Assembly (NCBI RefSeq): GCF_928391935.1
Contig: NZ_CAKMTD010000007.1
Coordinates: 40,909 to 104,908, forward strand
Reading direction: 5' to 3'
DNA length: 64,000 bases
DNA from: Rothia nasimurium
GTDB taxonomy: Bacteria; Actinomycetota; Actinomycetes; Actinomycetales; Micrococcaceae
Shown here: positions 26,868 to 35,700 of the stretch, one piece after another
How the letters are laid out: each line of letters starts with the position of its first letter
Numbering within the stretch: position 1 is the stretch's first letter
The notes under the pieces: model-generated
What the model was told of the DNA's origin: nothing
Databases searched by the model: none
What the model saw: the letters and a program-made list of their open reading frames with translations, nothing else
Program-made: the position numbers and the translations under genes

Positions 26868-27665
26868 TTACTTACCTCCTGCGGTAACAGCTACGGGACC
26901 GCTGACCTTGAGCGGGTTTTCCTTGGTGGATGCGAGGATCTCTGCGAAGTGGACGGTCTGAACCGGGGAGTCCTTGCGGGAGAGGGCACCGCCAATGTTC
27001 ATGAGGCAGGATGAGTCGCCGCCGGTGCAGACGGACGCGCCGGTTGCTTCAATGTTTTCTACCTTGTCGGCGACCATAGCGCCGGAGGTATCTGCGTTCT
27101 TGAAGGAGAAGGTGCCGCCGAAGCCACAGCACTGGTCCAGACCGTCAATCTGGGTGTATTCCAGGCCGCCTACGGTGCGGATCAGGTCTTCCTGGCGGGT
27201 GCCCAGGCCCAGCAGGCGCATGCCGTGGCAGGAGGAGTGGTAGGTGACCTTCTCGGGGAAGTAGGAGCCCAGCTGTTCTGCGGCGTTGGTAATGCCGCAG
27301 ACGTCGATCAGGAACTGGGCCAGTTCGAAGGAGCGGGCTGCCAGGGAGGCTGCTGCCTGAGCGGTAGCGGCATCGCCTGCGCGTTCAGCGATCATGGGCT
27401 GCTGGTGGCCGAGGGAGGCAATGCAGGAGCCGGAGGGGGCGACGATGGCGTCGAAGTCCCATTCGCTGAATGCGTCAACGTGGTTCTTGACGATCGGGTA
27501 GGCGTCGTCAAAGTAGCCGGAGTTGACGTGCATCTGGGAGCAGCAGGTCTGCCCCTGGGGGAAGACAACCTCGTGGCCGAGGCGCTCCAGAATGGTCACG
27601 GTTGCTTCAGCAACCTTGGGGTACATTGCGTCGACAATGCACGTTGAGAACAGTGCAACACGCAT
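26868..27665 (-). CDS. lutA: LutA, CCG-domain subunit of the lactate dehydrogenase complex
   Basis: 265 residues. Two cysteine-rich CCG repeats characteristic of GlpC/HdrB-type proteins: QTCCSQMHVNSGY (about 38-50) and DQCCGFGGTFSFKN (about 170-183). I chose ATG 27665 (MRVALFSTCIVDAMYPK, the normal LutA start), with AGAAGG upstream; a frame opening at 27809 adds a Pro-rich stretch unlike the family. First gene of lutABC, transcribed away from lldP and carrying an LldR-type operator about 210 bp upstream. Confidence 0.93.
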   Translation of the reverse strand: MRVALFSTCIVDAMYPKVAEATVTILERLGHEVVFPQGQTCCSQMHVNSGYFDDAYPIVKNHVDAFSEWDFDAIVAPSGSCIASLGHQQPMIAERAGDAATAQAAASLAARSFELAQFLIDVCGITNAAEQLGSYFPEKVTYHSSCHGMRLLGLGTRQEDLIRTVGGLEYTQIDGLDQCCGFGGTFSFKNADTSGAMVADKVENIEATGASVCTGGDSSCLMNIGGALSRKDSPVQTVHFAEILASTKENPLKVSGPVAVTAGGK

Positions 27666-27876
27666 ATCTTTACCTTCTTCCGTGGGGCTCCTGCTTGGGT
27701 TCTGCGGGGCCGCAGCGCCGTTGCCTTGGGTTTCAGGACGCGGGGCCGGTGGGATCGGCTCATCAGTGCAAGTGGGGTGCCTGGTTAGATGTATCTCTTC
27801 ACCCTTCATTTAACACGATTGCTTTGCATTTATAGCACTTTAAATAGCGCATATTTTCCTGAGCAAATGGTTTCTA

Positions 27877-27887
27877 TGGTCAGACCA
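27877..27887. promoter_or_regulatory. LldR-type operator on the lutABC side
   Basis: TGGTCAGACCA, an 11-bp palindrome that fits the TNGTNNNACNA operator described for the FadR-family regulator LldR of Corynebacterium. It lies upstream of an AT-rich stretch that on the minus strand contains TATAAA (27829-27834), the likely lutA -10 region. Confidence 0.75.
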
Positions 27888-28070
27888 CGCAGGACCCAAT
27901 AGCTAAACCTTCAAAGACAGCCCTTTTGCCCCTCCGTCCGGCCCCACGCCCACAGCCCCACGAAAACCAACATAAACACGCAAAGACACACACAAAACCA
28001 GCCCAAAATACCCAAGAAACCAACCTCCCCCACGTCCAGAAAAAAAATCACCTCAAAACCTGGCTCCAGC

Positions 28071-28127
28071 TTGTTGTCTGTGATGAGCGTCCTGTAATGT
28101 ATCTCTCGAAAAACAATGGTCTGACCA
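28071..28127 (+). promoter_or_regulatory. lldP promoter with LldR-type operator
   Basis: TTGTTG (28071-28076) and TAATGT (28095-28100) with 18-bp spacing form a plausible promoter. TGGTCTGACCA (28117-28127) lies just past the expected start of transcription, where a bound repressor would block elongation. The leader to the GTG at 28214 is about 107 nt. The rest of the 548-bp lutA-lldP gap (27666-28213) holds no gene that I can support. Confidence 0.65.
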
Positions 28128-28213
28128 CAGAAGGTTGGACCTCAATTTTGTTGGCTCACCAATTCACAGCAGAACCGGTCAGCCATCCCATCATTCACCC
28201 AAAGGAGAACACA

Positions 28214-29908
28214 GTGGAAAACACTTACACCGCTGTAACCGACGCAGTCGGTGGATCTCTGGCACTGAGCGCACTCGTCTCAACCCTGCCCCTGATCGCC
28301 TTCTTCGTCATGCTGCTCGGCGTCAAGGCCCGAGCCCACGTCTCTGGCCTCGTCTCCCTGCTCGTCGCCCTGCTCGTCGCCATCTTCGGCTTCGGTATGC
28401 CCTGGGACCTGGCAGGCATGTCAGCCTTCCGCGGCGGCATCTACGGCCTCTTCCCCATCGTCTGGGTTATCCTCATGGCCATCTGGTTCTACCAGGTCAC
28501 CGTACTCTCCGGCCGCTTTGAAGACCTCCGCCGCACCTTCGACCTCATCGGCGGCGGCGACCTCCGCATCCAGGCCATCCTGATCGCCTTCTGCTTCGGC
28601 GGCCTCCTCGAAGCCCTCGCAGGCTTCGGCGCCCCCGTCGCTATTACCGCAACCATGATCCTGGCCCTGGGCGTCAAGCCCCTCAAGGCAGCCACCACCG
28701 TCCTCATCGCCAACACCGCCCCCGTGGCCTTCGGCGCCGTGGCCATCCCCATCACCACCGCCGGTGAAGTTGGCGGCAAGGACGCCACCGTCATCGCAGC
28801 CCTCGTCGGCCACCAGGCCCCCTTCGTCGCCTTCTTCGTCCCCTTCATCCTCCTCTGGATCCTGGACGGCGTAAAGGGCCTCAAGGACGCCTGGATGCAC
28901 GCAGCCGTCATCGGCGCCTCCTTCGGTGTCGCCCAGTGGTGGGCCGCAACCTACTTCGTCTACCAGCTCACCGACGTCGTAGCCTGCATCGTCTCCATCG
29001 CAGCAGCCGTTGTCTTCCTCCGCTTCGTCAAGCCCCGCGGCGTTGAAGGCGTCCGCGAACGCTACGGCATCACCGCACCCCTCGAAATCGAGCACCTGCC
29101 CGGCCGCCGCATCTGGATGGCCCTCATGCCCTACCTGGTTGTTGTCATCATCTTCGGTGTCGCCAACCTCTACGACCCGCTGGTCAAGTGGCTCAAGTCC
29201 ACCGCCATCAAGTTCGAAATGCCCCTGCTCAGCGACCGCCTGCTGACCGCCTCCGGCGACCCCGTCAACTCCGCCTACTCCTGGGCCTGGCTCGGCAACC
29301 CCGGCACCTACCTGCTCATCTCAGGTCTGCTGGTAGCTGTCCTCTACGGCATCTTCAACGAAAACGGCAAGTACAAGATCTCCATGGGCGACGCCATCAA
29401 GGAAATCGGCGCCGTAGCCTTCAAGATGCGCTGGTCCGCAGTCACCATCGCCCTGGTTCTGGCCCTAGCCTTCGTCATGAACTACTCCGGCCAGACCGTT
29501 GCCATCGGTGAATACGTCGCCTCCCTCGGCGTAGCCTACGCCTTCCTGGCACCCGTCCTCGGCTGGGTCGGCACCGCCGTCACCGGCTCCGACACCTCAG
29601 CAAACGCCCTCTTCTCCAAGCTGCAGGTCACCGCAGCTGAGCACCTGCAGGAAGGTGGCATGACCGGTGCCCACCCCGAACTCATGCTGGCTGCTAACAC
29701 CACCGGTGGTGTTGTGGGCAAGATGATCTCACCCCAGTCCCTGGCCATCGCTGCAACCGCAGTGAACATGGAGGGCAAGGAGTCTGTCCTCATGAAGTCA
29801 GTCGTTGGCTGGTCCTTCGTCCTGCTGCTGGCTATCTGTGTCCTGGTCCTCCTGCAGGCAACCGTACTCTCCGGCCTGCTGGTTGAGCCCTACCTGGCCG
29901 GCCACTAA
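28214..29908 (+). CDS. lldP: L-lactate permease
   Basis: 564 residues, LctP/LldP family, about 12-14 membrane segments and the conserved GFGAPVAITATMI and GSDTSANALF motifs (the family's TGSDTS signature). Imports L-lactate with protons. GTG 28214 is preceded by AAAGGAG (28201-28207); the open frame continues upstream to 27926 but encodes a hydrophilic stretch unlike the family. Codon use is highly C-biased in the first two thirds and becomes more mixed near the 3' end. It ends at a strong terminator. Confidence 0.95.
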   Translation: MENTYTAVTDAVGGSLALSALVSTLPLIAFFVMLLGVKARAHVSGLVSLLVALLVAIFGFGMPWDLAGMSAFRGGIYGLFPIVWVILMAIWFYQVTVLSGRFEDLRRTFDLIGGGDLRIQAILIAFCFGGLLEALAGFGAPVAITATMILALGVKPLKAATTVLIANTAPVAFGAVAIPITTAGEVGGKDATVIAALVGHQAPFVAFFVPFILLWILDGVKGLKDAWMHAAVIGASFGVAQWWAATYFVYQLTDVVACIVSIAAAVVFLRFVKPRGVEGVRERYGITAPLEIEHLPGRRIWMALMPYLVVVIIFGVANLYDPLVKWLKSTAIKFEMPLLSDRLLTASGDPVNSAYSWAWLGNPGTYLLISGLLVAVLYGIFNENGKYKISMGDAIKEIGAVAFKMRWSAVTIALVLALAFVMNYSGQTVAIGEYVASLGVAYAFLAPVLGWVGTAVTGSDTSANALFSKLQVTAAEHLQEGGMTGAHPELMLAANTTGGVVGKMISPQSLAIAATAVNMEGKESVLMKSVVGWSFVLLLAICVLVLLQATVLSGLLVEPYLAGH

Positions 29909-29940
29909 GCCACATACCTAATTCAGGTATAAACCAGTTG

Positions 29941-29982
29941 AGGGGCGGTACGTAACACCTTGGTTATGTACCGCCCCTTTCT
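29941..29982 (+). terminator. Rho-independent terminator of lldP
   Basis: 15-base arms (GGGGCGGTACGTAAC, GTTATGTACCGCCCC) with a six-base loop and TTT; one G-T pair. Confidence 0.88.
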
Positions 29983-30047
29983 ATAATCTTTACCCGGAAT
30001 CACTCATCTTTTCCCTCCCCACCCTTTTACTTCCCAAAGGTCAGCGC

Positions 30048-30806
30048 GTGAAAGAAAAAGAGCCCACCTACTCCCCCCTGCTCTCCTCGATTGAGAACCA
30101 GCTCCGCCACGGGCAACTGCGAGTTGGCGACCGCCTCCCCGGCGAACGCACCCTCGCAGAGAACTTCGGCATCTCCCGGGCTTCTGTACGCGAGGCACTT
30201 CGGATCCTCTCAGCCGTCGGCCTCATCCGCTCCGGGGTTGGTTCAGGGCCAAAGGCCGGCGCCGTCGTCGTCTCCGAGCCCTCGGACGCCCTCGGGTGGG
30301 CCCTCCGCATGCACATTGCCACCCGCACCCTCCCGGTGGAGGACATTGTCAACACCCGCATCCTTCTTGAGGGTGAAGCCGCCGCCCGGGCCGCCGCCGC
30401 GCCGCCGTCCGTCCGTAGAACCAAGGCCCTGGCAACCGCCCGGTCTTACCTGGACGAGATGAGCTCCCCCGAGATCCCGAACGACCGCTTCCATTTCTGC
30501 GACACCCGCTTCCACTACGAGATTTCATCCCTGGGCGGGAACATCGTCATGGACACCGTCATTGACTCCCTGCATCTGGCCACCGTGGGCTATGTGCAGG
30601 AGGCCGTGCCCTACCTCGATGATTGGGCAGCGACTAAACGTGAGCTCCAAAAACAGCATTTGGCGATTTACAATGCCGTAGCCGCAGGTCAGGCTGAGGA
30701 GGCCCAGCAGGCCGTCGCTCACCATATCCGCTGGTTCTACGCCCTGTCAGAGATTGGGGCCACCCACGACGAGTACCATCAGAAGGTTCGGGACGGCCAG
30801 GGCTAA
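30048..30806 (+). CDS. lldR: FadR-family (GntR) regulator of lactate genes, LldR-like
   Basis: 252 residues. N-terminal winged helix (about 5-70) with GDRLPGERTLAENFGISRASVREALRIL (partly quoted as ISRASVREALRIL), then an all-helical FCD ligand-binding domain with the metal-binding histidines (RFHYEISSLGGN, VAHHIRWF). GTG 30048 has AAAGG at 30036-30040. Its position after lldP and the LldR-type palindromes at both lactate promoters make it the likely lactate-released repressor; this is inferred from context. Confidence 0.85.
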   Translation: MKEKEPTYSPLLSSIENQLRHGQLRVGDRLPGERTLAENFGISRASVREALRILSAVGLIRSGVGSGPKAGAVVVSEPSDALGWALRMHIATRTLPVEDIVNTRILLEGEAAARAAAAPPSVRRTKALATARSYLDEMSSPEIPNDRFHFCDTRFHYEISSLGGNIVMDTVIDSLHLATVGYVQEAVPYLDDWAATKRELQKQHLAIYNAVAAGQAEEAQQAVAHHIRWFYALSEIGATHDEYHQKVRDGQG

Positions 30807-30823
30807 CCAAGTCCGCCCCCTAC

Positions 30824-30887
30824 GGGTAGGTGCTTAGTCCCACGGGTAGGTGTCTATTCACCTACCCGTGGGACTAAGTACAGACAC
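30824..30887. repeat. Palindromic repeat, copy A
   Basis: 23-base arms (30830-30852 and 30859-30881), beginning CTTAGTCCCACGGGTAGGTG on the left after GTG/GTA, pair with one mismatch around a six-base loop. A direct repeat GGGTAGGTG (30824-30832) precedes it and AGACAC follows. Over 80 percent identical to copy B after the next gene, and related to copy C at 38597. No T tract follows, so it is not a simple terminator for the regulator gene. Confidence 0.85.
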
Positions 30888-30911
30888 TCACGAAATCGCC
30901 CGGTGGTCAGG

Positions 30912-30961
30912 TTTTCCACAGGCTTCAGAATATGACCTAGGTGTTGCAGAGGTTATCCACA
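30912..30961 (+). other. Two DnaA-box sequences
   Basis: TTTTCCACA (30912-30920) and the consensus TTATCCACA (30953-30961) are in the same orientation, 41 bp apart (about four helical turns), in the gap before the AbiEi/DUF559 gene. No replication gene is near, so a chromosomal origin is unlikely; a DnaA-controlled promoter or a titration site is possible. Confidence 0.5.
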
Positions 30962-31011
30962 AAATATGCCTCTCACTTGTGCCGACGGCAATTCTGAGCC
31001 ATTGTTTTGCC

Positions 31012-31923
31012 ATGAGTAGCAAAGTTCTTTCTGCCCTGAAAACCACCCAGCAGCTGGAGCTTGAGGGCTTCAGCAAAAGCACAATCAGCCGACGCCTCCA
31101 AACCGGCCACCTCACCCGGGTATGCCGAGGCATCTACCTGCGCCCTGAGCTGGCCCGAGATTTTGACGAGACCGACCACGCTCTCACCCGGATTCATGCC
31201 ATAGCCCTCTCTGGCGAAAATCGCGTCATCAGCCATGAATCAGCAGCACTCATGTGGGGAGCTCCCTTGCTGAAACTGCCCACTAAGGTCCATGTGTCGG
31301 TGGCAAAAACTTATAACGTGTCACACCAGCGGATCCTCTTTCATAGAAACAGACCGCAGGTCGTTGAGCAGGCCCGGCTCATTGACGGGGTGCTTGTGGC
31401 CTCCCCGCTTCACGTCATTATCGACTGCCTGGCATCGAGTTCTTTTTTACAGGCGCTAGCCATTACCAACCATATGTTGAATAAAAATCTGGTGACGTGG
31501 GCAGAAACTACCGAAGCCCTGTCCCAAGTGCGGGGTAAGGGCGTGCGGTCTGCCCGACGGATCCTTCCCGTCATGAGTTTGCACTGCGAATCGATTTTGG
31601 AGTCACTTGCCCTGCTACGTATCGGTGAGTGGGGGCTCGAACGTCCTGTGCAACAGTGGGAGGTTCGCACCCGGTCAGGTGCCCTCTACCGCCCCGATTT
31701 TGCATGGCCTCACCTGCGGTTGATTTTAGAGGTTGATGGTCGCTTTAAGTACACGGGCAGGTTTGGTTCAGGGGATGACCGGGTTCACAAGGACGTCCTG
31801 CGGGAGCGGGAACTGCGCAATGAGGGTTGGACGGTCGTCCGCGCTACCTGGTCTGAGCTCATGCACAGCCCTGAAACAATTCGACGGGTGTTGCTGAGCC
31901 ATGGAGTGCGCCCCGCCGCATAA
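31012..31923 (+). CDS. AbiEi-like/DUF559 protein (winged helix plus PD-(D/E)XK nuclease fold)
   Basis: 303 residues from ATG 31012. The N-terminal helix-turn-helix resembles AbiEi antitoxins (FSKSTISRRLQTGHLTRVCRGIYL), followed by a middle domain. The C-terminal DUF559/Vsr-like nuclease domain has YRPDFAWP, LILEVDGRFKY and RERELRNEGWTVVRATW, giving the D...E-x-D pattern of the PD-(D/E)XK fold. Such proteins are frequent orphans in actinobacterial genomes, often annotated as type IV antitoxin-like; no toxin partner is adjacent. Earlier in-frame starts fall inside palindrome A. The gene is bracketed by palindromic repeats, suggesting a mobile or recently acquired unit. GC content is lower than in its neighbours. 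Confidence 0.75.
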   Translation: MSSKVLSALKTTQQLELEGFSKSTISRRLQTGHLTRVCRGIYLRPELARDFDETDHALTRIHAIALSGENRVISHESAALMWGAPLLKLPTKVHVSVAKTYNVSHQRILFHRNRPQVVEQARLIDGVLVASPLHVIIDCLASSSFLQALAITNHMLNKNLVTWAETTEALSQVRGKGVRSARRILPVMSLHCESILESLALLRIGEWGLERPVQQWEVRTRSGALYRPDFAWPHLRLILEVDGRFKYTGRFGSGDDRVHKDVLRERELRNEGWTVVRATWSELMHSPETIRRVLLSHGVRPAA

Positions 31924-31933
31924 GCGCTGTGAG

Positions 31934-31994
31934 TAGGTACTTAGTCCCACAAGTAGGTACCTAAGCACCTACCTGTGGGACTAAGTACAGACAC
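31934..31994. repeat. Palindromic repeat, copy B
   Basis: 22-base arms (31937-31958 and 31967-31988), each containing TTAGTCCCACA or its complement, with one non-Watson-Crick position and an eight-base loop. It starts about ten bases after the stop of the nuclease-like gene. The 3' flank GTACAGACAC is identical to that of copy A, showing that both sites share sequence beyond the hairpin. Confidence 0.85.
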
Positions 31995-32033
31995 CGGCAG
32001 AAGATCAGCACCTGAGACCTTCCACCCACCTTT

Positions 32034-32063
32034 TTGCAGAAACTGCAATTTTGCGGTTACTGT
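32034..32063 (+). promoter_or_regulatory. tetR promoter with overlapping palindrome
   Basis: TTGCAG-AAA-CTGCAA (32034-32048) is a perfect inverted repeat that includes a possible -35 (TTGCAG). TACTGT (32058-32063) at 18-bp spacing serves as -10 and lies 6 bases before the ATG at 32070, so the mRNA should be leaderless. A second inverted repeat, ACTGT-N9-ACAGT (32059-32077), spans the start codon. Probable autorepression site. Confidence 0.5.
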
Positions 32064-32069
32064 AGTTAC

Positions 32070-32759
32070 ATGACAGTACCCCTTGCCCCCGATCGGCGAC
32101 ACCTCCGGAAGGTCGCTACCCGGACGGCGATCCTCGACGCGGCCGAACACATTGTGCTCACCCAGGGCCCCAGAGCCCTCACCACCAAGGCCCTGGTGGA
32201 GCAGGCAGGGGTTTCTGAGCGCACGATTTTCAATCATTTTCCGAGCCTTGAGGACGTCCTTCTTGCCCGACTCAACGAACACGCCACCAAGCTGAAACTC
32301 ATTGACGGTTGCCTACTCCTCCCCGAGGGTGCCCCCCTGGCCGATAGGGCCTCAGTGGACGTCCTCCCCCGCCTCCTTGAGCAACGGTGCCGCGACCGGG
32401 TGAGTAGTTTGAACGGCCATGAGGCCCTGGTCAGGGCAGTCCGGTTGGCTCTGGCTATGGTTGAACGGGATGAGGACGCCCTCCACGCCTACACCTCCCA
32501 GATGTTGAGTAGGGCGGCGAGGGAGAGCATCGAGGAACTCCTCGCGGCCCATGATCTCACCTCCGAGCAGCAGTACGAGCTGGCGATTTATGTAAACTCC
32601 CTGTGTCATTCCATTGCTTTTGGCCTGGACAGGGCCATGAAGGAGCTGTCTCCTGGTGGAGATTTTGAGGCGATCACGGATACAACTCGCATCACCCCCT
32701 ACCTCATCTGGGCCATGGACCGCGTCAGTGCCGGTCGCCCTCATTTTTCACAGAAATAA
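32070..32759 (+). CDS. TetR-family transcriptional regulator
   Basis: 229 residues. N-terminal TetR helix-turn-helix (about 15-62): ATRTAILDAAEHIVL, then TTKALVEQAGVSERTIFNHF. The helical C-terminal part (about 70-225) is the ligand-binding/dimerisation domain. ATG 32070 is preferred because it sits exactly 6 bases after a -10 element; an in-frame start at 32034 lies inside the operator-like palindrome. The MMPL transporter gene begins 30 bp after its stop, so the regulator very likely controls that pump in one operon. Confidence 0.9.
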   Translation: MTVPLAPDRRHLRKVATRTAILDAAEHIVLTQGPRALTTKALVEQAGVSERTIFNHFPSLEDVLLARLNEHATKLKLIDGCLLLPEGAPLADRASVDVLPRLLEQRCRDRVSSLNGHEALVRAVRLALAMVERDEDALHAYTSQMLSRAARESIEELLAAHDLTSEQQYELAIYVNSLCHSIAFGLDRAMKELSPGGDFEAITDTTRITPYLIWAMDRVSAGRPHFSQK

Positions 32760-32789
32760 ACCCTGAACGGAACCTCAAGAAAACTCATT

Positions 32790-35700
32790 ATGGCTAATTT
32801 TCTCTACAAACTAGGGCTACTGGCGGCGCGAAAGGCCTGGGCTGTTGTGCTCGTGTGGGTGCTTCTGCTGGCTGGTATCGGCGGCTCGTATGCGGCTTTT
32901 AAGGGTACTTTGACTGACCAGATTACGATTCCGGGTACGGAGGCCCAGCAGGTGCAGGAGCAGCTGCAGGATACGTTCGGTCTCAACGCGAATGCGGCGA
33001 CTGGTTCGGTGATCTTGCAGACGTCTGATGATCAGCCTTTTACCCAGGAGCAGAAGGACGCCTTGGCGGCGGCTTTGGCTGTGGTTGATGGGGTTTCGGG
33101 TGTTGAAAGCACGATGGATCCGTTTGCGGTTGTGGCGCAGCTTGCGGACGGCCGGGCCCAGCTTGATGCTGGACAGGCTGAGTTGGATGCCCAGGTGGCT
33201 CCGGCTCGTGACGGTGAGGCTCAGCTGAATGAGGCGCAGGCGAAGATTGATGAGACTCGGGCCCGTTTTGAGCGTGGTGAGGCTCCGCAGGAGGCCTGGG
33301 ACCGGTTCAATGAGGCCCAGCGTACGCTGGACGAGCAGCGCAACCAGCTCAATGAGCAGCGTACCCAGTTGGAGGAGCAGCGTACCCAGTTGGAGGATCA
33401 GTTCCGTCAGTTGGAGGAGCAACGCGCCCAGTTGGAGGGGCAGGAGGCTCCTCCGGAGGCTTTTGAGGAGCTTGAAGCTTCCCAGGCGGAACTTGAGGCT
33501 GCCCAGGCCCAGTTCGATACCGCCCAGGGACAGCTTAATGCTGCCCAGGCGCAGCTTGAGGACGGCCAGCGTCAGCTTGATGAGCAGCGTGCTGGGTTGG
33601 AGAATTTCCAGCCGACTGAGGAGATGTGGGCTGAGCTTGAGGCTGCCCAGGCCCAGGTGAATGAGCAGCGCACTGCCCTTCAGGACGGCCTCGCCCAGGC
33701 TGCTGCGGGCCAGGCGACTATCGATCAGAATCGGGCTCTGCTTGATCTTTCAAGTGGTGCGTCGATGGTGTCTGCTGATGAGACGGCGGCTATTGTGACG
33801 GTGACTTTCACTGAGAATGTTGGGTCGGTGTCTGAGCAGACCCTGGCCGATACTCGTGCGGCCTTTGCCCCGCTTGCTGACCGGGGCCTCGTCCTGAGTT
33901 TTAACCAGGGGATGGAGGTTCAGACGCCGCATATGAACGCCACTGCTGAGGCTATTGGCATTGTGGTTGCCTTCATTATTCTGGTGATGATGTTGGGGTC
34001 CCTGGTGGCTGCTGGCTTGCCGATTCTGATGGCCCTGGTGGGTGTTGGTGCGGCTGCGCTGGGCACCTTGGCCCTGTCGGGTGTGGTTGAGATGACCTCC
34101 ACTACCCTGGCTTTGGGCACCATGCTGGGTTTGGCTGTTGGCATTGATTACACTCTCTTTATTTTGAATCGGCACCGCAATAATCTGGCCTCGGGTATGC
34201 CCCTGCAGCACTCTATTGCGATGGCGGTGGGGACGTCCGGTTCGGCGGTTGCTTTCGCTGGGATTACCGTGATGATTGCCCTGCTGGCCCTGAATATTGT
34301 GGGTATTCCTTTCCTGGGCGTGATGGGTAATGCGGCGGCTTTCTCGGTGTTTATGGCGGTGGCTGTTGCCCTGACCTTGGCCCCGGCGATTTTGTCTTTG
34401 ATCGGTTCTCGGGTGATGAGCAAGAAGCGGTGGGCTCAGGTTCAGGAGCGCAATGCTGCTCGCGCGGTGGCGTCGCAGGCTGAGCTGGACGAAGCCGCTG
34501 CGGCTGCCCGTCTGCGTGAGGAGAAGGCGGGTGGCTGGCTGGCCCTGATTTTGAAGAAGCCCGTCCTGACGATTGTGGCGTCGGTGCTGGCTCTGGGTAT
34601 TGTGGCCTACCCTGTTGCTGATATGCGGTTGGGTCTGCCCGGTGCCGAGTCCCAGCGTCCTGATTCTGCGGCCTACCAGGCCTACCAGCTCATTACGGAG
34701 GAGTTTGGTGAGGGCCGTAATGGCACCTTGGTTGTTGCTGCTGAGCTGCCTGAGGGCACGACTGCCGAGCAGGCGGTTGCCGCCCAGGTGACTATTGGCC
34801 AGAACCTGTTGGGTGTTGAGAACGTTGAGGCGGCTGTGCCTGCGATGATCTCGGAGGACTCTTCTACTCTGCTCTTCCAGGTTGTTCCTGCGGAGGGTCC
34901 CAACGCCCAGTCAACTGTTGATTTGGTGCATCAGTTGCGTGGCACCTCGGTTGCGGTTGAGAACGGTGAGGCTGACCTGGCTGTGACTGGTATGACCGCC
35001 ATGGCCGTTGATATTGCCCAGAATCTCTACGATGTTCTGCCCTTGTATGTTGCTATCGTCATGGGTCTGTCCCTGGTGGTTTTGGTGCTGGTGTTCCGGT
35101 CGATCCTGGTGCCGGTGACGGCGACTGTCGGTTTCCTTTTCTCCTTGCTTGCGGCGCTTGGTGCCACGACTGCGATTTACCAGTGGGGTTGGGCATCTAA
35201 CCTGTTCAATATCACGACGCCTGGGCCCCTCTTGGCCTTCCTGCCGATTCTGGCGGTGGGTATTCTGTTTGGGCTGGCTATGGATTACCAGGTTTTCCTG
35301 GTCTCTGGCATGCGGGAATCGTATGCCCATGGCCGTGGGGCGCGTCCGTCGGTAAGGATCGGTTTCAACCATAATTCCAAGGTTGTTGTCGCGGCGGCTT
35401 TGATTATGGCTGGCGTCTTCATGGGCTTTGTTTTCTCAGGTGATCCTATGATCGCTTCTATTGGTTTTGCCCTGGCTGCCGGTGTGCTTTTTGATGCTTT
35501 CGTGGTGCGTATGACCTTGATTCCGGCGCTGATGGAGTTGCTGGGTGAGAAGGCCTGGTGGTTCCCCCGCGTCCTGGACCGGCTGATTCCTGATTTGGAC
35601 GTTGAGGGCACCGGCTTGGAGGCTCGGTACTCGGTACCAGGTGAGGACGGCCTCGCCCCGGCTTCTGCCGGGCAAGGGCAGGACGGGCAAGGGCAGGACG

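Noticed and set aside
27666..27809. N-terminal extension of LutA by 48 residues.
   Set aside because: Pro-rich, without similarity to LutA, and the internal ATG 27665 has a proper ribosome-binding site.
27926..28213. N-terminal extension of LldP by 96 residues.
   Set aside because: Hydrophilic sequence that contains the promoter and operator; GTG 28214 has a perfect AAAGGAG.
30912..30961. Chromosomal or plasmid replication origin.
   Set aside because: Only two DnaA boxes, no AT-rich unwinding region and no dnaA, dnaN, rep or par gene nearby.
33330..33560. Short tandem DNA repeats in the MMPL gene.
   Set aside because: They encode the heptads of a coiled coil; the period follows codon reuse for Gln/Glu/Leu and not an independent repeat element.
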